Source: Streptomyces sp. BA2
Lineage (GTDB): Bacteria > Actinomycetota > Actinomycetes > Streptomycetales > Streptomycetaceae
Direction of reading: 5' to 3'
DNA length: 64,000 nucleotides
Assembly: GCF_009769735.1 (NCBI RefSeq)
Contig: NZ_WSRO01000002.1
Span: forward strand, 6,584,001 to 6,648,000
In this document: piece by piece, positions 18,950 to 27,645 of the stretch
Layout of the letters: the number at the start of each line of letters is the position of its first letter
Position numbering within the stretch: position 1 is the first letter of the stretch
Notes under the pieces: generated by a model
Told to the model about the DNA's origin: nothing
The model's input: only the letters and a program-made list of their open reading frames with translations
Database searches by the model: none
Program-made: the position numbers and the translations under genes

Positions 18950-20365
18950 ATGGCTAAGGCACCCGTTCTCACGCCCCGGGCGGAAGACTTTCCGCGCTGG
19001 TACCAGGACCTGATCAGCAAGGCAGAACTGGCCGACAACGGCCCGGTGCGCGGCACCATGGTGATCCGACCGTACGGCTACGGCCTGTGGGAACGCATGC
19101 AGCAGGACATGGACGCCCGCATCAAGGAGACGGGCACCCAGAACGCGTACTTCCCGCTCCTCATCCCCCAGTCGTACCTGACCAGGGAGGCCGAGCACGT
19201 CGAAGGCTTCGCCCCCGAACTGGCCGTCGTCACGCACGGCGGGGGCAAGGATCTCGAGGAGCCGGCCGTCATCCGCCCCACCTCCGAGACGATCATCAAC
19301 GAGTACTTCTCCAAGTGGGTGCAGAGCTACCGCGACCTGCCGCTCCTGATCAACCAGTGGGCGAACGTGGTCCGTTGGGAGCTGCGGCCCCGCCTCTTCC
19401 TGCGGACGTCGGAGTTCCTCTGGCAGGAGGGCCACACGGCCCACGCGACGTACGAGGAAGCACGCGACTTCGCGTCCCGCATCCACCAGGACGTCTACGG
19501 GGCCTTCATGCGGGACGTCCTCGCGATGGACTTCGTCCTGGGCCGCAAGACCGCGCGGGAGCGCTTCGCGGGCGCCATCAACACCCTCACGCTCGAAGGC
19601 ATGATGGGCGACGGAAAGGCCCTCCAGCTCGGCACGAGCCACGAACTCGGGCAGAACTTCGCCAGGGCCTTCCACACCCAGTACCTCTCCAAGGAAGGCA
19701 AGCAGGAGCTCGTCTGGCAGACGTCCTGGGGCAGTACGACACGGATGATCGGCGCCCTGGTGATGATGCACGGCGACGACAGCGGCCTGCGGGTCCCGCC
19801 GCGCCTCGCACCGATCCAGGCCGTCGTCCTCGCCATCAAGGGCGACGACGCGGTGCTCGCCAAGGTCCGCGAGATCGGCGACCGCCTCAAGGCCGCGGGC
19901 GTGCGCGTCAAGGTCGACGACCGCACGGACACCCCCTTCGGGCGCCGCGCCGTCGACTGGGAGCTCAAGGGAGTGCCGTTCCGCGTCGAGGTCGGGCCTC
20001 GCGACCTCGAGAACGGCACCGCGATGCTGGCCCGCCGCATCAGGGGAGGCAAGGAGCCGGTCGCGATCGACTCCCTGGCCGCGCTGCTGCCCACCGTCCT
20101 CGAAGAGGACCAGAAGCTGCTCCTCGACCAGGCCCGTGAGCGCCGGGAGTCCCGCACCTCGGACGTCACCACCGTCGACCAGGCCGTGGAGGCCGCGGCC
20201 GCCGGCGGCTGGGCGCGCATCCCCTGGGCCACGCTCGGCCCGGAGGGCGAGGCGAAGCTCGCGGAGCACTCCGTGTCCGTACGGTGTCTGGTCACGGCGG
20301 ACGGGGCGGTGCCTGACGCCGATGCGACCCCGGGTAACGTCGCTGTGGTCGCCCGCGCATACTGA
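18950..20365 (+). CDS. proS: Prolyl-tRNA synthetase, archaeal/eukaryal type
   Basis: A 471-residue class II aminoacyl-tRNA synthetase that charges tRNA-Pro. It lacks the editing insertion of the common bacterial ProRS and shows the archaeal/eukaryal-type signatures: IRPTSETIINEYFSKW, RWELRPRLFLRTSEFLWQEGH (motif 2), LGTSHELGQNFARAF and QTSWGSTTRMIGALVMMHGD (motif 3). The anticodon-binding domain follows from about 275, and the protein ends in Tyr (VVARAY), matching the conserved C-terminal Tyr of this class. The terminal zinc domain keeps a single Cys, so the zinc site appears lost. ATG 18950 is the likely start; ATG 18941 is closer to the GGAGG at 18924. Most Streptomyces also have a bacterial-type ProRS elsewhere. 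Confidence 0.9.
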   Translation: MAKAPVLTPRAEDFPRWYQDLISKAELADNGPVRGTMVIRPYGYGLWERMQQDMDARIKETGTQNAYFPLLIPQSYLTREAEHVEGFAPELAVVTHGGGKDLEEPAVIRPTSETIINEYFSKWVQSYRDLPLLINQWANVVRWELRPRLFLRTSEFLWQEGHTAHATYEEARDFASRIHQDVYGAFMRDVLAMDFVLGRKTARERFAGAINTLTLEGMMGDGKALQLGTSHELGQNFARAFHTQYLSKEGKQELVWQTSWGSTTRMIGALVMMHGDDSGLRVPPRLAPIQAVVLAIKGDDAVLAKVREIGDRLKAAGVRVKVDDRTDTPFGRRAVDWELKGVPFRVEVGPRDLENGTAMLARRIRGGKEPVAIDSLAALLPTVLEEDQKLLLDQARERRESRTSDVTTVDQAVEAAAAGGWARIPWATLGPEGEAKLAEHSVSVRCLVTADGAVPDADATPGNVAVVARAY

Positions 20366-20427
20366 CGAGGGCGCCTCCGGTACCAGCGCGCTCGTTCCCG
20401 GCCCGTACGCCTGCTCAGGCAACACAA

Positions 20428-20462
20428 GCCCCGGTGTGAGTGGTTGTTCTACGCGCCGGGGC
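20428..20462 (+). terminator. Possible proS terminator
   Basis: GCCCCGG (20428) is complementary to CCGGGGC (20456) across a 21-nt loop, 62 nt after the proS stop. The stem is short, so this is tentative. The rest of the 20366-20587 gap shows no gene. Confidence 0.4.
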
Positions 20463-20587
20463 GTACGCGCCACTACGTACCGGCTTGCCATGAGCTGCGA
20501 GGCTTCTGGGCAGATCAGCGCACCCGCCCTCGTCCGGACGCATCAATGGCACATCAACGGCAACTGACGGGTACGTGCAAATTATTT

Positions 20588-20620
20588 GGGATGCCCCGGA
20601 ATGGAACCCCTGGGCATCCC
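20588..20620 (+). terminator. Hairpin in the leader of the SprT-like gene
   Basis: GGGATGCCC and GGGCATCCC form a perfect 9-bp stem, loop 15 nt, ending 17 nt before the chosen GTG start. It may be a proS terminator or a structured leader; if translation began at GTG 20575 it would be inside the coding region. Confidence 0.45.
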
Positions 20621-20637
20621 GGCTCGTTGTTCACGAC

Positions 20638-21234
20638 GTGAGCACGACACCACCTGTTCTCGCCGCAGAGCTGGCACAGGCGTGGGCCGATATTCAGCGG
20701 CACCACCCCGAGCTGCCCGATCTAGCCGCGCCCGAATCCCTGATCGGAGAGTCGTCGTCCGCCTGCGGCGCCGAACTCTCCTTCGAGCGACTGCTCCATG
20801 AGGCAGTCCATGGCATCGCCGCGTCACGCGGCGTACGCGACACCTCACGCGCGGGCCGCTATCACAACCGCAGATTCCTCGCGATCGCCGAGGAGCTGGG
20901 CCTCGACCACCCCGAGGAGCCGCACCCCAGCAGCGGCTTCTCGCTGGTCACGCTCAACCCCGAGGCGCGCAAGCGCTATCGCCCGACGATCGAGCGGCTC
21001 CAGCGTGCCCTCAAGGCGCACACCGCGGCGACCGCCGCCGACACGGCACGCAGCTTCCGGGGTCCGGCCGCCCGGCACGGCTCCTCCGGGGGCGGTGTCC
21101 GAGTCAAGGCGGTCTGCGACTGCGGGCGCAACGTCCGCGTGGTGCCTTCGGTGCTCGCCCAGGCGCCCATCGTCTGCGGCGGCTGCGGCAAGCCCTTCCG
21201 TATCCCGGAAGTGGTCGGCGCCGTCGCCCGCTGA
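20638..21234 (+). CDS. SprT-like putative zinc metalloprotein with C-terminal zinc ribbon
   Basis: A 198-residue protein with an HEAVH motif (residues 54-58 from GTG 20638) typical of gluzincin-type SprT-like proteins, followed by GRYHNRRFLAIAEELGLDHP, where the nearby His could be the third ligand. The C-terminus holds two cysteine knuckles, CDCGRN and CGGCGKPF, forming a zinc ribbon as in SprT. Function in DNA-protein crosslink repair is known for eukaryotic SPRTN, but bacterial homologues are poorly characterised. GTG 20575 is an in-frame alternative with 21 more residues; neither has a strong ribosome site. It ends at a strong hairpin before rpsP. Confidence 0.75.
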   Translation: MSTTPPVLAAELAQAWADIQRHHPELPDLAAPESLIGESSSACGAELSFERLLHEAVHGIAASRGVRDTSRAGRYHNRRFLAIAEELGLDHPEEPHPSSGFSLVTLNPEARKRYRPTIERLQRALKAHTAATAADTARSFRGPAARHGSSGGGVRVKAVCDCGRNVRVVPSVLAQAPIVCGGCGKPFRIPEVVGAVAR

Positions 21235-21252
21235 CGGGCTGAGCTGGAGCTG

Positions 21253-21296
21253 CGTCGCCCGGGGCGTCCGGACTGATGTCGGACGCCCCGGCGACG
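21253..21296 (+). terminator. Strong terminator before the rpsP operon
   Basis: CGTCGCC plus CGGGGCGTCCG pairs with CGGACGCCCCG plus GCGACG, with a single bulged C, 18 nt after the SprT-like stop. It insulates the ribosomal operon; the rpsP promoter should lie within 21297-21430. Confidence 0.9.
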
Positions 21297-21442
21297 TGTG
21301 GCACAATGGCTAGCTGTACTCGACAGCCGCATAGGAACCCTCTCGCCTCCGGCTGACGCGTCCATCGGGCACCCCGAGTACCGCAACCCCACGTGGCATC
21401 TCGTTGTGCCCAACCACGTCAAGACCAGGAGACACCACTCCA

Positions 21443-21880
21443 GTGGCAGTCAAGATCAAGCTGAAGCGTCTGGGCAAGATCCGTTCGCCTCACTACCGCA
21501 TCGTCGTCGCCGACTCCCGTACCCGCCGTGATGGTCGGGCCATCGAGGAGATCGGTCTGTACCACCCGGTGCAGAACCCCTCGCGCATCGAGGTCGACTC
21601 GGAGCGCGCGCGTTACTGGCTCTCCGTCGGCGCTCAGCCGACCGAGCCGGTCATGGCGATCCTGAAGCTCACCGGTGACTGGCAGGCGCACAAGGGCCTT
21701 CCGGCCCCGGCGCCGCTGCTCGTCGCCGAGCCCAAGGACAAGCGCGCCGCGTTCGAGGCCTTCACCAAGGGCCTCGAGGGCGACGAGGCGAAGGGTGAGG
21801 CCATCACCCAGAAGGCCAAGAAGGCTGACAAGAAGGCGGACGCGGCCGAGGCCGCGCCCACCGAGTCGACCGAGGCCTGA
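21443..21880 (+). CDS. rpsP: 30S ribosomal protein S16
   Basis: A 145-residue S16 protein. The conserved core [39 protein letters not shown] and [16 protein letters not shown] spans the first 75 residues. An actinobacterial Ala/Lys/Glu-rich tail from about 95 makes it longer than the roughly 85-residue E. coli S16. GTG 21443 follows GGAGACACCACTCCA. First gene of the conserved rpsP-khpA-rimM-trmD-rplS cluster. Confidence 0.98.
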   Translation: MAVKIKLKRLGKIRSPHYRIVVADSRTRRDGRAIEEIGLYHPVQNPSRIEVDSERARYWLSVGAQPTEPVMAILKLTGDWQAHKGLPAPAPLLVAEPKDKRAAFEAFTKGLEGDEAKGEAITQKAKKADKKADAAEAAPTESTEA

Positions 21881-21882
21881 GC

Positions 21883-22122
21883 ATGCTCGAGGAGGCTCTC
21901 GAGCACCTCGTGAAGGGCATCGTCGACAACCCCGACGACGTGCAGGTCGCCTCGCGCAACCTGCGCAGGGGGCGTGTGCTCGAGGTCCGGGTTCACCCGG
22001 ATGACCTCGGCAAGGTGATCGGCCGCAACGGCCGGACCGCGCGCGCTCTGCGGACCGTCGTGGGCGCCATCGGCGGCCGCGGTGTCCGCGTCGACCTCGT
22101 CGACGTGGACCAGGTTCACTGA
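21883..22122 (+). CDS. khpA: KH-domain RNA-binding protein KhpA
   Basis: A 79-residue single KH domain protein. The GXXG loop is GRNGRTARALRTVV near residues 47-60, preceded by VRVHPDDLGKVI. KhpA pairs with KhpB/Jag in other bacteria and binds many RNAs. The start lies 2 nt after the rpsP stop, so expression is coupled to S16. Confidence 0.93.
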   Translation: MLEEALEHLVKGIVDNPDDVQVASRNLRRGRVLEVRVHPDDLGKVIGRNGRTARALRTVVGAIGGRGVRVDLVDVDQVH

Positions 22123-22140
22123 ACCACAGGTAGCACCGGC

Positions 22141-22178
22141 ACGGGCCGGGGAGGGCTTCTGGGCCTTCCCCGGCCCGT
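22141..22178 (+). terminator. Hairpin between khpA and rimM
   Basis: ACGGGCCGGGGA pairs with TCCCCGGCCCGT, with GG/CC inner pairs, 18 nt after khpA. It probably lowers read-through from rpsP-khpA to rimM rather than ending the cluster completely. Confidence 0.75.
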
Positions 22179-22235
22179 AGTCGTCTGTAGGCGCTTACGG
22201 GCCCCTTCCGTAGGCACACGACAGGAGAGAGAGCA

Positions 22236-22799
22236 GTGCAGCTGGTAGTCGCGCGGATCGGCCGCGCCCATGGCATCAAGGGTGAGGTCACCGTCGAGGT
22301 GCGCACCGACGAGCCGGAGCTGCGGCTCGGGCCCGGCGCCGTCCTCGCCACCGACCCCGCCTCCACGGGGCCGCTGACCATCGAGACCGGCCGGGTGCAC
22401 AGTGGCCGCCTCCTGCTGCGCTTCGAGGGCGTACGCGACCGCACGGGCGCCGAGGCGCTCCGCAATACGCTCCTGATCGCGGAGGTCGATCCGGAAGAGC
22501 TCCCGGAGGACGAGGACGAGTACTACGACCACCAGCTGATGGACCTCGACATCGTCACCAAGGACGGCATCGAGGTCGGCCGGATCACCGAGATCTCGCA
22601 CCTGCCCTCGCAGGACCTGTTCATCGTGGAGCGGCCCGACGGCAGCGAGGTGATGATCCCCTTCGTGGAGGCGATCGTCACCGAGATCGACCTGGAGGAG
22701 CAGCGGGCGATCATCGACCCGCCGCCCGGCCTGATCGACGACCGCGCGGAGATCGCATCGGCGCGGGACGACGAGGGTCCCGCGAAGGACGACGCCTGA
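22236..22799 (+). CDS. rimM: Ribosome maturation factor RimM
   Basis: RimM (187 aa) assists late 30S assembly by binding S19 and 16S rRNA helices. The N-terminal beta-barrel starts [21 protein letters not shown], with [18 protein letters not shown], and the PRC-barrel-like domain has [29 protein letters not shown] and [12 protein letters not shown] 22236 is set by the CAGGAGAGAGAG ribosome site. The stop overlaps the trmD start (TGATG). Confidence 0.96.
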   Translation: MQLVVARIGRAHGIKGEVTVEVRTDEPELRLGPGAVLATDPASTGPLTIETGRVHSGRLLLRFEGVRDRTGAEALRNTLLIAEVDPEELPEDEDEYYDHQLMDLDIVTKDGIEVGRITEISHLPSQDLFIVERPDGSEVMIPFVEAIVTEIDLEEQRAIIDPPPGLIDDRAEIASARDDEGPAKDDA

Positions 22800-23620
22800 T
22801 GCGGCTCGACGTCGTCACGATCTTCCCCGAGTACCTGGAACCCCTGAACGTCTCCCTCGTCGGCAAGGCACGCGCGCGTGGCCAGCTCGACGTGAACGTG
22901 CACGACCTCAGGGAGTGGACGTACGACCGGCACAACACGGTCGACGACACCCCCTACGGCGGCGGCCCCGGCATGGTCATGAAGACCGAGCCCTGGGGCG
23001 CGGCGCTCGACGACGTGCTCGCCGAGGGGTACGAGGGCGGGGCCCACGGGCCCGTCCTCGTCGTCCCCACGCCCAGCGGGCGGCCCTTCACCCAGGAGCT
23101 CGCCGTCGAGCTCTCCGAGCGGCCCTGGCTGGTCTTCACGCCCGCGCGCTACGAAGGCATCGACCGCCGCGTCATGGACGAGTACGCGACCCGGATGCCG
23201 GTCTACGAAGTGTCGATCGGCGACTACGTCCTCGCGGGCGGCGAGGCGGCCGTCCTGGTCGTCACCGAGGCCGTGGCCAGGCTCCTGCCCGGCGTCCTCG
23301 GCAACGCCGAGTCCCACCGCGACGACTCCTTCGCGCCGGGCGCCATGGCGAACCTCCTCGAAGGCCCCGTCTACACCAAGCCTCCCCAGTGGCGCGGCCA
23401 CGGCATCCCGGACGTGCTGATCAGCGGCCACCACGGCAAGATCGCGCGCTGGCGCAGGGACGAGGCGCTGCGGCGCACGGTCCGCAACAGGCCCGATCTG
23501 ATCGAGCGTTGCGACCCCGCCGCCTTCGACAAGAAGGACCGCGAGATGCTCTCGATCCTGGGGTGGCGTCCGGGTCCCGACGGCCGATTTGGGCGAGACC
23601 CCGAGGCCGTGGAACAATAG
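22799..23620 (+). CDS. trmD: tRNA (guanine37-N1)-methyltransferase TrmD
   Basis: TrmD (273 aa) methylates G37 next to the anticodon and prevents frameshifting. SPOUT fold landmarks are all present: RLDVVTIFPEYLEPL, TYDRHNTVDDTPYGGGPGMVMK, the knot region FTPARYEGIDRRVMDEY and SIGDYVLAGGEAAVLV, then HYTKPPQWRG-like VYTKPPQWRGHGIPDVLISG. It starts on the last base of rimM and is translationally coupled. Confidence 0.98.
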   Translation: MRLDVVTIFPEYLEPLNVSLVGKARARGQLDVNVHDLREWTYDRHNTVDDTPYGGGPGMVMKTEPWGAALDDVLAEGYEGGAHGPVLVVPTPSGRPFTQELAVELSERPWLVFTPARYEGIDRRVMDEYATRMPVYEVSIGDYVLAGGEAAVLVVTEAVARLLPGVLGNAESHRDDSFAPGAMANLLEGPVYTKPPQWRGHGIPDVLISGHHGKIARWRRDEALRRTVRNRPDLIERCDPAAFDKKDREMLSILGWRPGPDGRFGRDPEAVEQ

Positions 23621-23753
23621 GCCGCTGCTGTACGTCCAGCGTGCGCCCCTGCCACAGGGGGAAAGACGCCCGCCCGACGCGAACAGCTATCGAATCCTTC
23701 ATCACGACCTTCCCGCTGATGACCTGTGGCATCAGTGAAGAAAGCAGACGATC

Positions 23754-24104
23754 ATGGCTAACCTGCTCGACTCCGTCGACAGCGCTTCGCTGCGCACCGA
23801 CATCCCGGCCTTCCGCCCGGGTGACACCGTCAACGTCCACGTGCGCGTCATCGAGGGCAACCGCTCCCGTGTGCAGCAGTTCAAGGGCGTAGTCATCCGC
23901 CGCCAGGGTGCCGGCGTGCGCGAGACCTTCACGGTCCGCAAGGTCTCCTTCTCCGTCGGCGTCGAGCGCACCTTCCCGGTGCACACGCCGATCGTCGAGA
24001 AGATCGAGCTCGTCTCCCGCGGCGCCGTGCGTCGCGCGAAGCTGTACTACCTCCGTGAGCTGCGCGGCAAGGCCGCGAAGATCAAGGAGAAGCGCGACAA
24101 CTGA
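23754..24104 (+). CDS. rplS: 50S ribosomal protein L19
   Basis: L19 (116 aa) sits at the 30S-50S interface. Conserved sequence: [44 protein letters not shown] and [21 protein letters not shown] 133-nt leader separates it from trmD, long enough for its own promoter or control region, though no defined RNA element was recognised there. ATG 23754 lies downstream of a GAAGAAAGC stretch. Confidence 0.98.
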   Translation: MANLLDSVDSASLRTDIPAFRPGDTVNVHVRVIEGNRSRVQQFKGVVIRRQGAGVRETFTVRKVSFSVGVERTFPVHTPIVEKIELVSRGAVRRAKLYYLRELRGKAAKIKEKRDN

Positions 24105-24149
24105 GCTCGCGCACGGGTCCACAGCGGAGCCGGATACCATCTGGCCCCG

Positions 24150-24869
24150 ATGGACACCGAAGCACAGCACACGGAGCGCGACCGCTCCTCCCCACCCACC
24201 GATTCCCCGAGCGCCGAGCGCGACGGAGAGTCCGAGGGGGCGGAGGACCGGTCGCGCTCCGCTTTTGTGTCCTTCGTGTCCTGGGTGCCCGGCGGCAGAG
24301 CCACCCTGACAGTGCTGATCTGCATGGCGTCCCTGCTGCTTGTCAGCACCTTCGTGATGCAGCCGTTCCAGATCCCCAGCGGCTCCATGGAGCCCGCGTT
24401 CCGGGTCGGAGACCGCGTACTCGTCAACAAGTTGGCGTACCGTTTCGGTTCCGAGCCGCAGCGAGGTGACGCGGTCGTCTTCGACGGCAGCGGCTACTTC
24501 GGAGATGCCGACTACATCAAGCGGGTCGCAGGGGTGGGGGGAGACCGCGTGGTCTGCTGCGACAAGCGGGGGAGGATCAAGGTGAACGGCGAGCCCGTCG
24601 ACGAGCCGTACCTGTACCCGGGGGACGCGCCCTCCAAGGTGCGCTTCGATGTCGTCGTCCCCGAAGACAGCCTGTTCCTCCTCGGCGACCACCGCAGCGA
24701 CTCCCGTGACTCCCGCGATCACCTGGGCCAGCCCGGCGGCGGCATGATCCCCGTGGACTCCGTGATCGGCAGGGCCGACTGGATCGCCTGGCCCATCGGG
24801 CACTGGACCTCCCTGGAGCGCCCCGACAGCTACGCGCGCGTGCCGGCACCAGGCGGCGCGCATGGGTAA
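24150..24869 (+). CDS. sipW: Type I signal peptidase SipW
   Basis: First of four tandem type I signal peptidases that cut Sec and Tat signal peptides outside the membrane. The 239-residue protein has a charged N-terminal stretch, one TM helix at about 51-70 (LTVLICMASLLLVSTFVM), the nucleophile Ser in PSGSMEPAFRVGDR, the general-base Lys in YIKRVAGVGGDRV and the box GDHRSDSRDSRDH. No C-terminal helix is visible. Names follow the S. lividans order sipW-sipX-sipY-sipZ, assigned by position. The stop overlaps the next start by 8 nt. Confidence 0.92.
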   Translation: MDTEAQHTERDRSSPPTDSPSAERDGESEGAEDRSRSAFVSFVSWVPGGRATLTVLICMASLLLVSTFVMQPFQIPSGSMEPAFRVGDRVLVNKLAYRFGSEPQRGDAVVFDGSGYFGDADYIKRVAGVGGDRVVCCDKRGRIKVNGEPVDEPYLYPGDAPSKVRFDVVVPEDSLFLLGDHRSDSRDSRDHLGQPGGGMIPVDSVIGRADWIAWPIGHWTSLERPDSYARVPAPGGAHG

Positions 24870-25941
24870 CCGCGGACGGACACGCGCCGCCAGTCACCGA
24901 GCCGACACCCGGCTGCCCACAGGCTCCCGGCCCACCACAGGGCCCGTACTGCCCGGAAGGGCCGAGCGGCGCAAGCTCGCGCGGAAGGTCAAGCGGCGCA
25001 GGCGGCGCTCGGCGATCAAGGAGATACCCCTCCTCATAGGCGTCGCGTTGCTTATAGCCCTGGTCCTGAAGACCTTCCTGGTGCAGGCCTTCGTGATCCC
25101 GTCGGGCTCGATGGAGCAGACGATCAAGATCGGCGACCGCGTCCTCGTCGACAAACTCACCCCGTGGTTCGGCTCCAAGCCCGAGCGCGGCGACGTCGTC
25201 GTCTTCGAGGACCCCGGCAACTGGCTCGAGGATGAACAGACCAAGAAGAAGGACGACCCCGTAGTCGTCAAGCAGGTCAAGGAAGGCCTCTCCTTCATCG
25301 GACTGCTGCCCTCCGACAACGAACGCGACCTGATCAAGCGCGTGGTCGGCGTCGGCGGCGACACCGTGAAGTGCTGTGACAAGAACAAGAAACTCACGGT
25401 CAACGGAGTCCCCCTCACCGAGCCGTACATCAACCCAGGTGATGAGCCTTCGTCGTTCGACTTCGAGGTGAAGGTCCCCGAAGGGCGCCTCTTCGTCATG
25501 GGCGACCACCGCTCCGACTCGGCAGACTCCCGCTTCCACCGCACCGAGAAGTTCAGCGGCACCGTCTCCGAGGAGAGCGTGGTGGGGCGCGCACTTGTCA
25601 TCGCCTGGCCCTTCGACCACTGGCGCAAGCTGGAGGAGCCCGAGACGTACGCGTCGGTGCCCGACGCGCGTGCGGGGTCGGACACGGCCCTCGGGCCGTC
25701 GCATAGGGTGGCACACGGCGATCGATACGGATTGACCGGACTCCCGACCCCTGCGGAACTCCCGCTCGTTATGGGAGTGGTGGGCCTGCATCGCATCAGG
25801 AGCGGGCAGCGGCACGGACTGAGGAGTGGATGTGGGGGATGTGGCGGTCGGCGCACGGTCCGGACACGGTGGGCCCGAGGAGCAGCCAGGGCGATCAGAC
25901 GAGCCCGAGGCCGCGGTGGACGGGGTGAACCCCGGGAGTGA
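24862..25941 (+). CDS. sipX: Type I signal peptidase SipX
   Basis: A 359-residue signal peptidase with a basic N-terminus (RRKLARKVKRRRRRSAIKE), TM helix at about 55-72 (IPLLIGVALLIALVLKTF), Ser in PSGSMEQTIKIGDRV, Lys in DLIKRVVGVGGDTVK and the box GDHRSDSADSRFH. The catalytic domain ends near residue 275; the remaining 85 residues include PLVMGVVGLHRIR and an Arg/Gly-rich tail that overlaps the start of sipY by about 110 nt. That tail may be real or may reflect loss of an earlier stop. Confidence 0.9.
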   Translation: MGNRGRTRAASHRADTRLPTGSRPTTGPVLPGRAERRKLARKVKRRRRRSAIKEIPLLIGVALLIALVLKTFLVQAFVIPSGSMEQTIKIGDRVLVDKLTPWFGSKPERGDVVVFEDPGNWLEDEQTKKKDDPVVVKQVKEGLSFIGLLPSDNERDLIKRVVGVGGDTVKCCDKNKKLTVNGVPLTEPYINPGDEPSSFDFEVKVPEGRLFVMGDHRSDSADSRFHRTEKFSGTVSEESVVGRALVIAWPFDHWRKLEEPETYASVPDARAGSDTALGPSHRVAHGDRYGLTGLPTPAELPLVMGVVGLHRIRSGQRHGLRSGCGGCGGRRTVRTRWARGAARAIRRARGRGGRGEPRE

Positions 25942-26797
25942 CGCCGCAGGCACCAGGCCCGCACCCAGTGATCTCGACGGGAAGCCGGCCAAGGGGGCGA
26001 AGAAGCCCCGCTCCTTCTGGAAGGAGCTGCCGCTCCTCATCGGCATCGCGCTGATCCTGGCGCTGGTGATCAAGACTTTCCTGGTGCAGGCGTTCTCGAT
26101 TCCCTCGGACTCGATGCAGAACACGCTCCAGAAGGGCGACCGCGTCCTGGTCGACAAGCTCACCCCGTGGTTCGGCTCGGAGCCCGAGCGAGGCGAGGTC
26201 GTCGTCTTCAGGGACCCCGGCCACTGGCTGGACGGTGAGCCCACACCCGACCCGAACGCGATTCAGCGGGTCCTCGGCTGGGTCGGCCTGATGCCGTCCG
26301 CCGACGAGAAGGACCTGATCAAGCGGGTCATCGCGGTCGGCGGCGACACGGTCGAGTGCAAGGGCACAGGACCGGTGAAGGTCAACGGCAAGGCGCTGAA
26401 CGAGCCGTACGTCTTCGAGGGCAACACCCCGTGCAGCGTCGACGACCAGGGCGGCCAGTTCAAGATCACCGTCCCCGCGGGCAAAATCTGGGTCATGGGT
26501 GACCACCGGCAGAACTCGCTGGACTCCCGCTACCACCAGAACCAGGCCGGCGGCGGCGCCGTCCCCGTGGACAACGTCGTGGGCCGCGCCATCGTGATCG
26601 CCTGGCCGCCCACCCGCTGGGCGACGCTGCCCAAGCCGGACACCTTCGATCAGCAGGGCATCAACGCCGCGATGAGCGCGGCCCCGGCGGCCCTCGGGCT
26701 CGCGGGCGCGGTGCCGGTCGTGCTCTGGCGCAGGCGTCGGCTCACGGTGGCCGCTGCCCAGGCCGCGAGGGTTTCTGGTGGAGGTACCGCCGGGTAG
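25832..26797 (+). CDS. sipY: Type I signal peptidase SipY
   Basis: A 321-residue signal peptidase with a long acidic N-tail, TM helix near residues 66-84 (ELPLLIGIALILALVIKTF), Ser in IPSDSMQNTLQKGDRV, Lys in KDLIKRVIAVGGDTVE, and GDHRQNSLDSRYH. A second hydrophobic segment near the C-terminus (AAPAALGLAGAVPVVLW followed by RRRR) suggests a C-terminal membrane anchor. Several GTG codons are in frame; 25832 is chosen because AGGAG lies 5 nt upstream. GTG 25826 and 25841 are alternatives. The start lies inside sipX. Confidence 0.9.
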   Translation: MGDVAVGARSGHGGPEEQPGRSDEPEAAVDGVNPGSDAAGTRPAPSDLDGKPAKGAKKPRSFWKELPLLIGIALILALVIKTFLVQAFSIPSDSMQNTLQKGDRVLVDKLTPWFGSEPERGEVVVFRDPGHWLDGEPTPDPNAIQRVLGWVGLMPSADEKDLIKRVIAVGGDTVECKGTGPVKVNGKALNEPYVFEGNTPCSVDDQGGQFKITVPAGKIWVMGDHRQNSLDSRYHQNQAGGGAVPVDNVVGRAIVIAWPPTRWATLPKPDTFDQQGINAAMSAAPAALGLAGAVPVVLWRRRRLTVAAAQAARVSGGGTAG

Positions 26798-26877
26798 GGT
26801 GCCGTCCCAGATCGCTGATCTTCCGTGCTCCTGTTCGTAGGGGCGCGGGGTCGTCTCCGATATGGGGGAGCACTGGG

Positions 26878-27645
26878 ATGAGCAGGACACAACGTACGGA
26901 CGAGGGCCACGGACGGCTCGGCAGCATGCTGTCGGGGCTGGCCGTGGCCCTTGGCTGTGTGCTCTTCCTGGGTGGCTTCGTATGGGGCGCCGTCGTGTAC
27001 CAGCCGTACACCGTTCCCACCGGGTCGATGACGCCGACGATCGGTGCGGGCGACCGGGTCCTCGCGGAGCGGATGGACGGCAGCGACGTGCGCCGGGGCG
27101 ACGTCGTCGTCTTCAAGCAGGCGAGCTGGGGCGACCTGCCGATGGTCAAGCGCGTGGTCGGTGTCGGCGGCGACCGGATCTCCTGCTGCACGGACGGCAA
27201 GCTGATGGTCAACGGCAAGCCCGTCGCAGAACCGTATCTCCAGGAGGGCAAGGGCGCCGCTGCCACCGGAATCCCGGCCACCACGGTCCCCGAGGGCAAC
27301 CTCTTCCTGCTCGGTGACGAGCGCAGTGGCTCCCTGGACTCCAGCGTGCACCTCGGCGACTCCAACCACGGGTCCGTGCCGCGCGGCGCGGTGGAGGGGC
27401 GGGTCGACGCGGTGGCCTGGCCGATGGACAAGTTCGGGACGCTGGAGCGCCCCGAGGGCTTCGCGGACATGCCGGGCGGCATCTCCGACCCCGGGCCCGT
27501 GCGGCTCATGGTGTGGGCGGTGGTGGCCGGTGCCGTCCTCGTCCTGGGCGGCGCCGCGTACGGTCCGGTGGCCAAGCGGATGCGGCGCGGGCGTGAGCGT
27601 CCGCAGAGCCGCGACCGCTCGGGGGCGACGGCTCATGCCGGCTGA
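26878..27645 (+). CDS. sipZ: Type I signal peptidase SipZ
   Basis: The fourth signal peptidase, 255 residues. N-terminal TM at about 17-39 (LSGLAVALGCVLFLGGFVWG), Ser in VPTGSMTPTIGAGDRV, Lys in MVKRVVGVGGDRIS. The last conserved box reads GDERSGSLDSSVH, differing from the usual GDHR...DSR in the paralogues, so substrate handling may differ. A C-terminal TM (LMVWAVVAGAVLVLGGAAYG) is followed by a basic tail. ATG 26878 follows GGGGGAG. Its last codons overlap the NUDIX gene. Confidence 0.9.
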   Translation: MSRTQRTDEGHGRLGSMLSGLAVALGCVLFLGGFVWGAVVYQPYTVPTGSMTPTIGAGDRVLAERMDGSDVRRGDVVVFKQASWGDLPMVKRVVGVGGDRISCCTDGKLMVNGKPVAEPYLQEGKGAAATGIPATTVPEGNLFLLGDERSGSLDSSVHLGDSNHGSVPRGAVEGRVDAVAWPMDKFGTLERPEGFADMPGGISDPGPVRLMVWAVVAGAVLVLGGAAYGPVAKRMRRGRERPQSRDRSGATAHAG

